A DNA stretch of 39,778 nt from Prevotella sp. (GTDB taxonomy: Bacteria; Bacteroidota; Bacteroidia; Bacteroidales; Bacteroidaceae). This document shows, in pieces, positions 17,422-25,671 of this stretch (its first letter is position 1; every line of letters starts with the position of its first letter). The notes under the pieces were generated by a model. The model saw only the letters and a program-made list of their open reading frames with translations. It ran no database searches and was not told where the DNA came from. The position numbers were made by a program, and so were the translations under genes. The stretch spans positions 1 to 39,778 of the forward strand of contig JAFUZD010000017.1 in the NCBI GenBank assembly GCA_017476785.1, given 5' to 3'.

Positions 17422-19557
17422 TTATGCGATGATTTCCTTTTTCTTCTCCAGCGTGACGGCCTCGCAGGGAATTGTGACCCACGCCGTGGTGCCCTTTCCC
17501 AGCTCCGACTGGAACTCGATGGTGCCGCCCATCTGCTGTACCAGTGACTGTACGATGGGCAGTCCCAGTCCCGTGCCGCAGTGACGCTCCTTATGGTCGC
17601 GCACAAACCGTTCAAACACTCTTGGCAGCGTCTTCTCGTCAATGCCCTCGCCAGTGTCTTCGATTGTGATGGTCAGCTGACCGCGGCGGTATTCGTATTT
17701 GGCACGTATGGTGCCCTCTTGCGTGAAGAAGGCTGCATTGGAACACAGCTTCTGGATGACCTGCCCCAGATTGTTCTGGTCGATGTTGATGAACAGATGG
17801 TTATAGGGATTCTCGATGATGGTCTTCACGCGTGGCGACACGCTGCTCCAGCCCATCTGACAGAAACCGTCGAAGAAGAGGGCGAAGTCGGTGTCTTCCT
17901 TATTATATTCTATCATATTGGCATCCAAGCGCGAGAGGAACAGGATGTCGTTAATCAGTTCCAGCAGTGAGTTGGAGTTCTTCTTGATTTCTTCTACGAA
18001 CACGCCCTCGTCTTCGGGATTGTGTTCGTTCTCAAACAGCTCGGCAAAGCCCAGCACCGTGTTGAGTGGCGTACGTATCTCGTAGCTCATATTCAGCAGG
18101 AACGAGTTTTTCAGCAACTCTGTTTCCTGCGCTTTCTTGGTCTCGGCCGCCAGTCGCCGCTCGGTCTCCACCATATCGGTCATATCGCGGAACATTCCGA
18201 AATAGTGGGTCACCTGTCCCTGCTCGTCGAGCATCGGCACCAGATTGAGCTGCAAGAAGTTGTCGCGCCCGTTCGCATCGTGCATTATCGTCTGTATCGT
18301 GCGCTGGATAGAATGGTTCAGTCGGTGGTCCATCTGGTTCAGAATGCTCGAGGCATAGCGCCGGTCGCGCGGTGCTGCCAGTCGAATGCAGCGCAGCTGG
18401 GTCAGCAAGAACTGAGGCTTGTCCAGTGCTTCCGAGATTTCCAGTGTATGCGTGCTGATGTCGTAGTTCATCAGTCGTGCACCGCTCACCTGCATTGCCA
18501 GATTGATGTTGTCGATGTAGCGCTGTATGCGTCGCGTGGCTTGGCGCAGGCGGTGTCCCATCTCTTGCTGGTGATGGAACGAGTCTACCATCTCGGTGAT
18601 GTTGCGCCCAGCCATATAGACGCCCAGCAGCTTGCCGTTGCGGTCGTGTATGGGATTGATAATCGATTCGTAGTACAGCTTTCCGCTCGCCCCCAGTCCC
18701 GGCAGCTTGCGCGTCTCGGGCGGAATGCTGCCCAAATCGGTAATCGACGACAGCGTGACACTGTCGATGTGGTGGAAGTCAATGCCCTCGTAGGACGGGA
18801 TGTCGTTCAGGTGCAGTCCGCTCTTGAGTAGTGCCTCGCGGTCGCTGACGTTGAAGGTGCTGCACGCTTTGTCGTTTACGTCGGTCAGAATGCCGTAGGC
18901 GTCGTAGTAGACCATATCTACCAATGCCGTATTGAACACGGTGTGGTACTGCATCAGCAGCTGGCTCATATGCTCGTGCTGCTCGTGCTCCGTCGTGGTG
19001 TCGCGCATAATGCCCAGTACGGACAGCGCGTGGCCTTGCCTGTTGCGCTTGAACACCGACACATTGACAGTGAAGTGCGCTTGCGGCTGGCTCTTGTCAT
19101 CGGGCTGCTCACCCCGTACTTCCAGCGTTACCGTCTGCTTGCGGCCGTCGCGTGTGTCGAACACGGCGTTGCGCATCCGTTCAAAATCGTTGCGGTCGAA
19201 GAACTTGGCAAAGTCGATGGGGTTGTAGATGTCCGTGTTGTCGTCGTCTGCCAGCCATTGGTAGTGCCTGCCCGTGACATCGTAGATCCATAGGCGCACA
19301 TTGGCCGAGCGTAGCACCAGTTTCAGCCGTTCGTTCTGCTGCCTGTTCTTCTTGTCGGTCTCCTGCTCGTTGTAGACAAAGAGCCGGTTGTAGAACAGAA
19401 GGACGAAGAGCGTGATGAGCAGTGCGGCCATCAGATAGGCCACCAGATGCTGGAAATTATAGAAGCTGAGCGCGTCGGGTGTTTGCGCGAGTGCCGTGGT
19501 GGGCAGCATCCACAGCATCGTAGCAGTCCCGAAATAGATCGTTCGCTTTAGGTTCAT
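17422..19557 (-). CDS. PAS-domain sensor kinase-like protein, Tyr in place of phospho-His (Tyr type, kinase 4)
   Basis: First gene of the array, 711 residues. A signal-like N-terminus and a very short periplasmic stub precede one membrane segment (about 38-58). PAS-like segments follow (about 75-195, 205-330, 350-465), then HisKA and ATPase domains. The H-box reads SYEIRTPLN with Tyr492 (codon 18082-18084) instead of His. The N-box reads KLCSNAAFFT, again without the first Asn and the Lys-Tyr pair, while EDTGEGI and GTGLGLPI are kept. The catalytic region resembles kinase 2 more than its His-type neighbours (GTIRAKYEY, QMGGTIE, PC near the end). It is a likely pseudokinase partner for kinase 3. 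A -7 box lies 34 bases upstream. Confidence 0.92.
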   Translation of the reverse strand: MNLKRTIYFGTATMLWMLPTTALAQTPDALSFYNFQHLVAYLMAALLITLFVLLFYNRLFVYNEQETDKKNRQQNERLKLVLRSANVRLWIYDVTGRHYQWLADDDNTDIYNPIDFAKFFDRNDFERMRNAVFDTRDGRKQTVTLEVRGEQPDDKSQPQAHFTVNVSVFKRNRQGHALSVLGIMRDTTTEHEQHEHMSQLLMQYHTVFNTALVDMVYYDAYGILTDVNDKACSTFNVSDREALLKSGLHLNDIPSYEGIDFHHIDSVTLSSITDLGSIPPETRKLPGLGASGKLYYESIINPIHDRNGKLLGVYMAGRNITEMVDSFHHQQEMGHRLRQATRRIQRYIDNINLAMQVSGARLMNYDISTHTLEISEALDKPQFLLTQLRCIRLAAPRDRRYASSILNQMDHRLNHSIQRTIQTIMHDANGRDNFLQLNLVPMLDEQGQVTHYFGMFRDMTDMVETERRLAAETKKAQETELLKNSFLLNMSYEIRTPLNTVLGFAELFENEHNPEDEGVFVEEIKKNSNSLLELINDILFLSRLDANMIEYNKEDTDFALFFDGFCQMGWSSVSPRVKTIIENPYNHLFINIDQNNLGQVIQKLCSNAAFFTQEGTIRAKYEYRRGQLTITIEDTGEGIDEKTLPRVFERFVRDHKERHCGTGLGLPIVQSLVQQMGGTIEFQSELGKGTTAWVTIPCEAVTLEKKKEIIA

Positions 19558-19590
19558 ATCCGTTAGTTATAGTATAAGGTATATTGCGCA

Positions 19591-19598
19591 CAAAGTTA
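19591..19598 (-). promoter_or_regulatory. Promoter of the kinase-AraC operon (-7 box)
   Basis: On the minus strand TAACTTTG fits TAnnTTTG and lies 34 bases before the ATG of the first kinase gene. No clear -33 TTTG is present, which may mean regulated expression. It is the only good match found upstream of the five-gene operon. Confidence 0.6.
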
Positions 19599-19694
19599 GT
19601 GGTTTTTGGTTAAAAAGACGAAAATCTCTCCGTTTTTTTTCTTTTCTCCCCTTCTGTGGCTGCCATTCCTCTATTCTTCTGTTGTTGGAGCCAT

Positions 19695-19723
19695 AAAAAA
19701 GCGGGCTGCACTGAGCAGCCCGC
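19695..19723 (-). terminator. Intrinsic terminator of cysK
   Basis: A perfect 9-bp stem GCGGGCTGC/GCAGCCCGC (19701-19709 with 19715-19723) has a 5-base loop and is followed on the minus strand by TTTTTT (19700-19695). This is a textbook rho-independent terminator 28 bases after the cysK stop. Confidence 0.92.
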
Positions 19724-19751
19724 CGGAATGTTTCTTGCAACTGGCGATTCC

Positions 19752-20699
19752 TTAGAGCGGATATTCGTCGAAAGCATAGAGCACGGTAGAGAGGTAGCGC
19801 TCGCCGGTGTCGGGCAGCAGCACCACAATCTTCTTGCCGGCGTTCTCGGGACGCTTGGCCACCTCGATAGCTGCATAGGCGGCAGCACCCGACGAGATGC
19901 CCACCAGCAGACCTTCGGTCTGTGCCAGCTCGCGGCCGGTGCGGATGGCGTCGTCGTTGTCTACGTCGAACACTTCGTCAATAATCGAGGCGTCGTAGGT
20001 CTTCGGAACGAAACCGGCACCGATGCCCTGAATCTTGTGCGGGCCGCTTTGGCCACCGTTCAGTACGGGCGATGCCGAGGGCTCTACGGCAACCAGCTTG
20101 ATGTTAGGATTCTTCTCTTTGAGCAGCTTGCCTACGCCCGAGATGGTTCCACCCGTTCCTACGCCAGCCACGAAGATATCAATCTGTCCGTCGGTATCGG
20201 CCCAGATTTCCTCGCCCGTGGTGCGATAGTGCTTCTCGGGGTTGGCCAGATTCTCAAACTGCTGCAGGATGATGGCTCCGGGAATCGAGTCGCGCAGCTC
20301 CTGTGCGGCGCGGATAGCACCGGGCATTCCGTCCTTTCCACTGGTCAGACGTACCTCGGCACCATAAGCCTTCACCAGATTACGACGCTCCACACTCATC
20401 GTCTCGGGCATCGTCAGAATCAGCTTGTAGCCTTTCACGGCAGCTACGAGCGCCAGACCCACACCCGTGTTGCCACTGGTGGGCTCTATGATGGTTGCGC
20501 CGGGCTTGAGCAGTCCTTTCTGCTCAGCATCTTCAATCATTGCCAGCGCAATACGGTCTTTCACACTTCCGCCGGGGTTGAAATACTCCACCTTAGCGAT
20601 GACGGGGCTCTGCAGCCCCTTCTTGGCAGCATATTTGTTCAGCTCGAGGAGCGGAGTGTTGCCAATCAGGTCAGTCAGTTGTTTTGCAATTTTTGCCAT
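19752..20699 (-). CDS. cysK: Cysteine synthase A (O-acetylserine sulfhydrylase)
   Basis: PLP enzyme that joins O-acetyl-L-serine and sulfide to make L-cysteine; cytoplasmic, 315 residues, normal CysK length. The PLP Lys is Lys47 in PGGSVKDR. The substrate loop TSGNTG is near residue 79, and the phosphate-binding loop GTGGT near 181 belongs to the beta-replacing fold. SSGAAA is near 275. It lies downstream of metY on the same strand with a 111-base gap that holds a hairpin but no clear -7 box, so it may be read from the metY promoter. Confidence 0.96.
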   Translation of the reverse strand: MAKIAKQLTDLIGNTPLLELNKYAAKKGLQSPVIAKVEYFNPGGSVKDRIALAMIEDAEQKGLLKPGATIIEPTSGNTGVGLALVAAVKGYKLILTMPETMSVERRNLVKAYGAEVRLTSGKDGMPGAIRAAQELRDSIPGAIILQQFENLANPEKHYRTTGEEIWADTDGQIDIFVAGVGTGGTISGVGKLLKEKNPNIKLVAVEPSASPVLNGGQSGPHKIQGIGAGFVPKTYDASIIDEVFDVDNDDAIRTGRELAQTEGLLVGISSGAAAYAAIEVAKRPENAGKKIVVLLPDTGERYLSTVLYAFDEYPL

Positions 20700-20766
20700 T
20701 ATCGTAATTGTTGGTTTAAGTTGTTTCCTTCGTTTTGTCGTTAGGCGATATCATTTCCTCAACCGT

Positions 20767-20797
20767 CCCAGCCCCTCGTCTTTAGGGAGGGGCTGGG
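20767..20797. other. GC-rich hairpin between metY and cysK
   Basis: An 11-bp perfect stem (CCCAGCCCCTC with its complement) has a 9-base loop, just after the metY stop. No T-run follows on the minus strand, so it may trim or weaken read-through rather than end transcription. The C-rich then G-rich composition is similar in style to the larger repeat inside mnmA. Confidence 0.6.
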
Positions 20798-20810
20798 CGC
20801 GGGGTGGAGT

Positions 20811-22100
20811 TTATATCTTGTCCAGTGCCTGAGCAAGGTCGTCAATGATGTCGTCAATGTGCTCCGTACCGATGCTCAGGCGCACGGTCGACGGCGTGAT
20901 GTGCTGCTGCTCCAGCTCCTCGGGACTCATCTGCGAGTGGGTAGTCGTGTAGGGATGGATGACGAGGCTCTTCACGTCGGCCACGTTGGCCAGCAGCGAG
21001 AAGATTTCCAATGCGTCAATAAACTTCCAAGCCTCCTGTTCGCCTCCCTTTATCTCGAAGGTGAAGATGCTTCCTGCACCGTTGGGATAGAGCTTCTGGT
21101 AGAGCGCGTGGTCGGGATGCGTGGGCAGCGACGGGTGGTTCACTTTCGCAATCTTCGGGTGGTTCTTCAGGAAGTCAACCACCTTCAGTGCGTTTTCCAC
21201 GTGGCGCTCTACGCGCAGCGACAGCGTCTCCAGACCTTGCAGCAGAATGAAGGCATTGAACGGACTGAGCGTTGCGCCAGTATCACGCAGGATGACGGCA
21301 CGGATGCGGGTGACGAAGGCTGCTGCACCGGCCACGTCGGCAAAGATGGCTCCGTGGTACGAGGGGTCGGGCTTGCCCAGCGTGGGATACTTGTCGGCAT
21401 TGGCTTTCCAGTCGAACTTGCCACCGTCTACGATGACGCCGCCCAGCGACGAGCCGTGGCCGCCAATGAACTTTGTGGCCGAGTGAACTACGACGTCAGC
21501 ACCGTGCTCAATCGGACGGATGAGGTAAGGCGTGCCGAACGTGTTGTCGATAATCAGCGGGATGTTGTGCTTGTGAGCCACCTCGGCCAGCGCGTCGATG
21601 TCGGTCACGTCAGAGTTGGGGTTGCCGAAGGTCTCGGCATATATAGCTTTGGTGTTGGGTCGGATGGCAGCCTCTACGGCGGCAAGGTCGTTCACGTTGA
21701 CTATGGTATTCGTGATTCCTTGAGTGGCTAAAGTGTGGGTGATTAAGTTGAACGAGCCACCGTAGAGATTGTCGGCTGCCACGATATGGTCGCCGTTTTG
21801 GACGATGTTCTGCAGGGCATAGGTGGCAGCGGCTGCTCCGCTGGCCACGGCCAGTCCGGCCACGCCGCCCTCGAGTGCTGCCACGCGGTCTTCGAACACG
21901 CCCTGCGTCGAGTTGGTCAGTCGGCCGTAGATATTGCCCGGGTCGCGCAGGCCGAAACGGTCGGCAGCGTGCTGCGAGTTACGGAATACGTAGCTGGTAG
22001 TCTGATATATAGGTACGGCACGCGCGTCGGTTGCGGGGTCTGGTTTCTCTTGTCCTACGTGCAACTGCAATGTCTCGAAGTGAAGTTTCTTGTTGCTCAT
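20811..22100 (-). CDS. metY: O-acetylhomoserine aminocarboxypropyltransferase / sulfhydrylase
   Basis: Cys/Met metabolism PLP enzyme that makes L-homocysteine from O-acetyl-L-homoserine and sulfide; 429 residues, the usual MetY length (longer than MetB/MetC). The PLP Lys is Lys210 in SATKFIGGHG. The cofactor-binding strand is IIDNTFGTPYLIRP (183-196) and the substrate loop includes NIYGRLTNST (57-66). GIVIVDGG-type and SIGTEHIDDIIDDL sequences toward the C-terminus complete the family pattern. It shares sulfide as a substrate with cysK, which follows on the same strand. Transcription probably starts about 125 bases upstream. Confidence 0.94.
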   Translation of the reverse strand: MSNKKLHFETLQLHVGQEKPDPATDARAVPIYQTTSYVFRNSQHAADRFGLRDPGNIYGRLTNSTQGVFEDRVAALEGGVAGLAVASGAAAATYALQNIVQNGDHIVAADNLYGGSFNLITHTLATQGITNTIVNVNDLAAVEAAIRPNTKAIYAETFGNPNSDVTDIDALAEVAHKHNIPLIIDNTFGTPYLIRPIEHGADVVVHSATKFIGGHGSSLGGVIVDGGKFDWKANADKYPTLGKPDPSYHGAIFADVAGAAAFVTRIRAVILRDTGATLSPFNAFILLQGLETLSLRVERHVENALKVVDFLKNHPKIAKVNHPSLPTHPDHALYQKLYPNGAGSIFTFEIKGGEQEAWKFIDALEIFSLLANVADVKSLVIHPYTTTHSQMSPEELEQQHITPSTVRLSIGTEHIDDIIDDLAQALDKI

Positions 22101-22260
22101 AATTCTTTCCTTTCCTTAATTATTAAATGAATACTTTTTGGATAGCCATTGTGGCTTTTTCGGTGAACTGGCGAGAGCTGTTTGCCTCATTGTTTTTGGC
22201 GGTTTCTGCTTTCAGCGAATCACCGAGTGCAAAGGTACGGCCTTTCCCCCATACCCGAAA
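22101..22260 (-). promoter_or_regulatory. metY promoter and structured leader
   Basis: On the minus strand TACCTTTG (22237-22230) is a good -7 box, with TTTCG near 22256 as a weak -33 element. The leader to the metY ATG is about 125 bases, long for this group. CGGTGA and TCACCG (22220-22225 and 22161-22166) could close a hairpin of about 65 bases. A 24-codon open frame (ATG near 22190 to TAA near 22116) lies in the leader. I do not recognise a known SAM riboswitch core. The rest of the 329-base gap holds the divergent frr promoter. Confidence 0.45.
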
Positions 22261-22369
22261 TAGCACAATCGGGCGATTCTGACTACCACAAACGTGGTAT
22301 TCTCTTTGTCAGCCCCTGCTCCGAATCCGTTCTTTTTTAATGCTTGACGCGAGAAAATCGGGAATTTAT

Positions 22370-22400
22370 TTTGCCGTTTCCCCACTAATCCGTATCTTTG
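22370..22400 (+). promoter_or_regulatory. frr promoter
   Basis: TTTG at 22370-22373, 19 bases, then TATCTTTG at 22393-22400: a full match to the Bacteroidetes vegetative promoter form. It ends 29 bases before the frr ATG at 22430. It lies inside the longest open frame (ATG 22340), which rules out the upstream start. Confidence 0.85.
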
Positions 22401-22429
22401 TCGGGAAGAACATCAACAACGAATATATT

Positions 22430-22990
22430 ATGATAGACGTAAAGCAAACTTTAGCATCGGCCGAAGAGCGGATGGAAATGGCAGCAATGTTTCTGGAGGA
22501 CGAACTGAACCGCATCCGTGCCGGACGTGCCAACGTAGCCATCCTCGACGGCGTACGTGTTGAGTCGTATGGCTCGAAAGTGCCGCTCAACCAAGTGGCC
22601 ACAGTGACAACCCCCGACGCGCGCACCATCGCCATCAAGCCGTGGGACCGCAAGCAGATTCGCGACATCGAGAAGGCTATTATGGACAGCGACGTCGGCA
22701 TCACACCCGAGAACAACGGCGAGATTATCCGTCTGGGCATTCCGCAACCTACCGAGGAGCGTCGCCGCGACTTGACCAAGCAGTGCAATAAGATAGCTGA
22801 GAAGGCAAAGGTGGAGGTGCGCAACGTGCGCGGCGACATCAAAGACAAACTGAAGAAGGCTATTAAAGACGGACTGAGTGAGGACAACGAGAAGGACGCC
22901 GAACTCGAACTGCAGAAGGTGCACGACAAGTTCATCAAGCGCATTGAGGAACCCATCGAGGCCAAGAACAAAGAGATAATGACGGTATGA
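22430..22990 (+). CDS. frr: Ribosome recycling factor
   Basis: Splits post-termination ribosomes together with EF-G; cytoplasmic and essential. The 186 residues fit the family size. The L-shaped fold is evident: N-terminal helix AEERMEMAAMFLEDELNRIRAGRAN, the beta domain with VESYGSKVPLNQVATVTTPDARTIAIKPWD, and the C-terminal helices with RRRDLTKQCNKIAEKAKVEVRNVR. The start at 22430 is set by the promoter at 22370-22400. rsgA follows on the same strand beyond a 163-base repeat-filled gap. Confidence 0.97.
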   Translation: MIDVKQTLASAEERMEMAAMFLEDELNRIRAGRANVAILDGVRVESYGSKVPLNQVATVTTPDARTIAIKPWDRKQIRDIEKAIMDSDVGITPENNGEIIRLGIPQPTEERRRDLTKQCNKIAEKAKVEVRNVRGDIKDKLKKAIKDGLSEDNEKDAELELQKVHDKFIKRIEEPIEAKNKEIMTV

Positions 22991-22997
22991 TTTTTTT

Positions 22998-23145
22998 AAT
23001 TGAGAATTGAGAATGGAGAGTTGAGAATTATGATTACTTGATGCGCAGACTCAATTGCAGATACTGACGCTCAGTGCTAATCATAATTCTCAACTCTCCA
23101 CTTTCAATTCTCAATTCATAATTCTCAACTCTCCATTCTCAATTT
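22998..23145. repeat. Three-copy GAGAATT-type repeat with inverted arms between frr and rsgA
   Basis: Arm 22998-23036 and arm 23078-23116 are inverted repeats of 39 bases matching at 37, separated by 41 bases. A third copy, directly repeated with the second arm, follows at 23117-23145. All are built from short blocks such as TTGAGAATT and GGAGAGTTGAGAATTA. The block ends just before the rsgA ATG. Low-complexity repeats of this style occur between genes in many Bacteroidales genomes. Confidence 0.9.
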
Positions 23146-23153
23146 ATAAATAG

Positions 23154-24137
23154 ATGAAGGGACTCGTCATCAAGAATACAGGCAGTTGGTACACGGTACT
23201 GACAGACGACGGGCAGACGGTAGACTGCAAGATAAAGGGCAACTTCCGGCTGCGCGGCATCCGTTCTACCAATCCCGTTGCCGTGGGCGACCGCGTGACT
23301 ATCGCTCCTCCCGCATCTGCTCAAGGGGGAACGGACGGTGCCTCTCCTGCGGGCGAGACGGGTAGGGGAGTCGCCTTCATCACGGAGATTGAAGACCGCC
23401 GCAACTACGTCATCCGTAAGTCGCAGAACCTCTCAAAGCAGAGTCATATCATTGCGGCTAATGTTGATCAGGCGTTGCTCATCGTCACCGTCAACCGTCC
23501 GCCGACGTCCACTACTTTTATCGACCGCTTCCTCGCTTCGGCAGAGGCCTACCGCATTCCCGTTGTCCTCGTGTTCAACAAGACCGATTTACTCGATGAC
23601 GACGAACGCCATATCCAGCAGATGCTGATGCAGCTCTACGAAACCGTCGGCTACGAATGCCGTGCCATCTCGGCGGGCACGGGTGAGGGGGTGGATGCGC
23701 TGCGCTCGCTGCTGGACGGCAGGATAACGCTGCTGAGTGGGCATAGTGGTGTGGGCAAGTCGACGCTCATCAACCGCCTTCTGCCCGGCGTCCATCTGCG
23801 TACGGCAGAGATTAGCGATGCCCACAATACAGGTATGCACACCACTACCTTCAGCGAGATGCTTCCCTTGCCTCAAAACGCAGGCTGGCTCATCGACACT
23901 CCGGGCATCAAAGGCTTCGGAACGTTCGACATCGAGCCCGAGGAGCTGACCAGCTATTTTAAGGAGATATTCCATTTCTCGCAAGACTGCCGCTTTTCCA
24001 ACTGTACGCATACCCACGAGCCCGGTTGCGCCGTGCTCCGTGCCGTCGACGACCACGACATCGCCCAGAGCCGCTACCAGTCCTACCTCTCGATGCTCAA
24101 CGACAAAGACGAGGGCAAATATCGCGAGGCGTACTAA
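23154..24137 (+). CDS. rsgA: Small ribosomal subunit biogenesis GTPase RsgA
   Basis: Circularly permuted GTPase that acts in 30S subunit maturation; 327 residues. An N-terminal OB fold covers 1-80. The GTPase motifs come in permuted order: NKTD (142-145), GHSGVGKST (196-204), DTPG (248-251). The C-terminal zinc finger has Cys279, Cys284, His286 and Cys292 (C-x4-C-x-H-x5-C). The OB-fold loop at residues 52-72 is enriched in Gly, Ala and Ser and looks like a lineage insertion. The ATG at 23154 sits directly after the repeat block, leaving little room for a separate promoter. The stop codon overlaps the convergent epimerase stop by 3 bases. Confidence 0.96.
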   Translation: MKGLVIKNTGSWYTVLTDDGQTVDCKIKGNFRLRGIRSTNPVAVGDRVTIAPPASAQGGTDGASPAGETGRGVAFITEIEDRRNYVIRKSQNLSKQSHIIAANVDQALLIVTVNRPPTSTTFIDRFLASAEAYRIPVVLVFNKTDLLDDDERHIQQMLMQLYETVGYECRAISAGTGEGVDALRSLLDGRITLLSGHSGVGKSTLINRLLPGVHLRTAEISDAHNTGMHTTTFSEMLPLPQNAGWLIDTPGIKGFGTFDIEPEELTSYFKEIFHFSQDCRFSNCTHTHEPGCAVLRAVDDHDIAQSRYQSYLSMLNDKDEGKYREAY

Positions 24138-24994
24138 CCTCTCACCTTTATAATATATTCGCTCATAAACGAGGCGCCGGGTTGCAGATGGTTCATCAGC
24201 GGCTTGTCGCGGAATTCGCCGTTGAAGCCGCGCGGGTCGCCAATGCCGTACCACGGCTCGATGCAGACAAAAGGTGCGCGCTTGCCGTAGGGGCTCCAGA
24301 AGGCGCAGACGGGCGTTTTGTAGCTGACGGTGATAGCGGGCGTGCCGTCGGTGTCGAGCAGCGTGGCGCGATGCGTCTGGCTGTTGTGAATCTTCACGCT
24401 GTCGTTGCGCCAGAAGGCTTCGTCGAATTCGATGACGCCCTCTTCTGCTTCTAATGGTACCTCCGTCATCTCGTGCGAGCCGTCCGCATAGCTGCGCAGC
24501 GCGTCCATCGGCTCTTCGTTGTCCAGCCGGATGGTGCCCTCAATGCGGCCGCCGGGGACATTGAAGGCCGGGTGACCGCCTATCTGGAAGTGAATCTCCT
24601 GCGTATCGGTGTTCTCCACGTGCCAGATGACGTGGATGCTGCGGCCGTCCAGCCGGTAGGTGACGGCGAGGTTGAAGCGATAGGGATATACTTGCAGCGT
24701 CTCATCCGAGTCGTGCAGGGCAAAGGTGACGCGGCTGTCCGTCTTGTTGATGAGCTGGAACTGCTTGTCGCGGGCGAATCCGTGGCGCGGCAGATGATAC
24801 TCTCGGCCGTCTACGCGATAGGTGTCGTCGTTGACGCTGCACACGATGGGAAAGAGTATCGGCGAGTGGCGCGGCCAGTATTTCGGGTCGGCTTGCCACA
24901 GATACTCACGCCCGTCGGCATCTTTCACACTCTGGAGCTCGGCTCCCACTTCGCTCACTCTGATGGTCAGATATTCGTTTCTCAGTTCTTCCAT
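24134..24994 (-). CDS. Aldose 1-epimerase family protein
   Basis: Galactose mutarotase-like protein, 286 residues, cytoplasmic. Likely catalytic residues are the His in [11 protein letters not shown] (near residue 148) and the Glu in [12 protein letters not shown] (near 247). The substrate Arg may be in PRHGFARDK (near 75). This is the shorter LacX/YeaD-like branch rather than GalM. I chose the ATG at 24994 because [20 protein letters not shown] begins the first strand; an upstream ATG at 25108 would extend into the preceding gene. It is the last gene of the SPFH/ribbon-helix-helix operon, with a 35-base gap. The sugar is unknown. Confidence 0.88.
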   Translation of the reverse strand: MEELRNEYLTIRVSEVGAELQSVKDADGREYLWQADPKYWPRHSPILFPIVCSVNDDTYRVDGREYHLPRHGFARDKQFQLINKTDSRVTFALHDSDETLQVYPYRFNLAVTYRLDGRSIHVIWHVENTDTQEIHFQIGGHPAFNVPGGRIEGTIRLDNEEPMDALRSYADGSHEMTEVPLEAEEGVIEFDEAFWRNDSVKIHNSQTHRATLLDTDGTPAITVSYKTPVCAFWSPYGKRAPFVCIEPWYGIGDPRGFNGEFRDKPLMNHLQPGASFMSEYIIKVRG

Positions 24995-25029
24995 ATTGTT
25001 TTTCCGGTTGTTTGAATGAATGTTCTTGT

Positions 25030-25452
25030 TTATTTTAGCCGTAAGGTCTTCCAAAGGAACCACGCGATAGTGATGGCGATTAGCCCTGTGAAGACAAATG
25101 TGAGCCATACGAGCCGTGGCTGGATGATGATGACCACAGTGGCGCAGAACATCAGTACCGTCAGTATCGTGATGATGCGAATCAGTCGGATGATGAGCAG
25201 ATAGTGCTCGGCACGCGGGTTTCTGACGGGGATGTTGAAGGTCTTCGGGGCATAGCAGAGTAGCAGCATCACCGGCGCGAGTATCGTGGCGATGAGGCTC
25301 TGTGAGACTACGGTTGCCACGTCGGCACCGGCGTGGCGGATGGCCCAGATGCTCAGAAGCCAGAGCGCGAGTAGCAGTACGGCCGTTGCGACCTCGAAGA
25401 CGCGCCCCTCAACGGTGTGGGGCGTCTTGAATCCAATTTTGTTGTCGTTCAT
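25030..25452 (-). CDS. Small membrane protein of unknown function
   Basis: A 140-residue protein with four predicted membrane segments: about 21-41, 50-68, 88-108 and 114-134. The soluble N-terminus starts MNDNKIGFKTPHTVEGR. I do not recognise a catalytic motif; the layout recalls DUF1648-type proteins but the match is weak. The ATG overlaps the stop of the ribbon-helix-helix gene in the form ATGA, which implies coupled translation. A linked role with the SPFH and DNA-binding neighbours is inferred from gene order. Confidence 0.85.
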   Translation of the reverse strand: MNDNKIGFKTPHTVEGRVFEVATAVLLLALWLLSIWAIRHAGADVATVVSQSLIATILAPVMLLLCYAPKTFNIPVRNPRAEHYLLIIRLIRIITILTVLMFCATVVIIIQPRLVWLTFVFTGLIAITIAWFLWKTLRLK

Positions 25453-25667
25453 AGTTCTTGCAGTGATTCGTCGTTATTATTGTTGTCGTTGTCATTCTTC
25501 TGCCGCTTGGGCAGCCGCTTGGCCCGGCGCAGCGCTTCCGTGATAATCCACTGCAGCTGCCCGTTGGTCGAGCGGAACTCGTCAGCGGCCCACGCTTCGA
25601 TGGCATCCATCGTGTCCGTGTCGATGCGCAGGATGAAGCTTTTGGTCTTGTTCTCTTTCTTGGCCAT
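25449..25667 (-). CDS. Arc-type ribbon-helix-helix DNA-binding protein
   Basis: A 72-residue protein with the Arc/MetJ ribbon-helix-helix pattern. Strand KSFILRID (9-16) is followed by helix DTMDAIEAWAADEF and helix TNGQLQWIITEALRRAK (34-50). The C-terminus is a charged tail rich in Lys, Asn and Asp. No toxin gene is adjacent. It lies 4 bases after the SPFH gene and overlaps the membrane protein gene by 4 bases. The SPFH-RHH pairing makes a link to membrane stress control plausible but is not proof. Confidence 0.88.
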   Translation of the reverse strand: MAKKENKTKSFILRIDTDTMDAIEAWAADEFRSTNGQLQWIITEALRRAKRLPKRQKNDNDNNNNDESLQEL

Positions 25668-25671
25668 AGGT

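Noticed and set aside
22101-22237. A known SAM riboswitch before metY
   Set aside because: I could not find the conserved core of SAM-I or SAM-II; only a possible hairpin and a short frame.
22340-22429. N-terminal extension of ribosome recycling factor from the ATG at 22340
   Set aside because: The consensus promoter at 22370-22400 lies within it, and family members begin near 22430.
22998-23145. CRISPR array
   Set aside because: Copies are few, partly inverted, and not separated by regular unique spacers.
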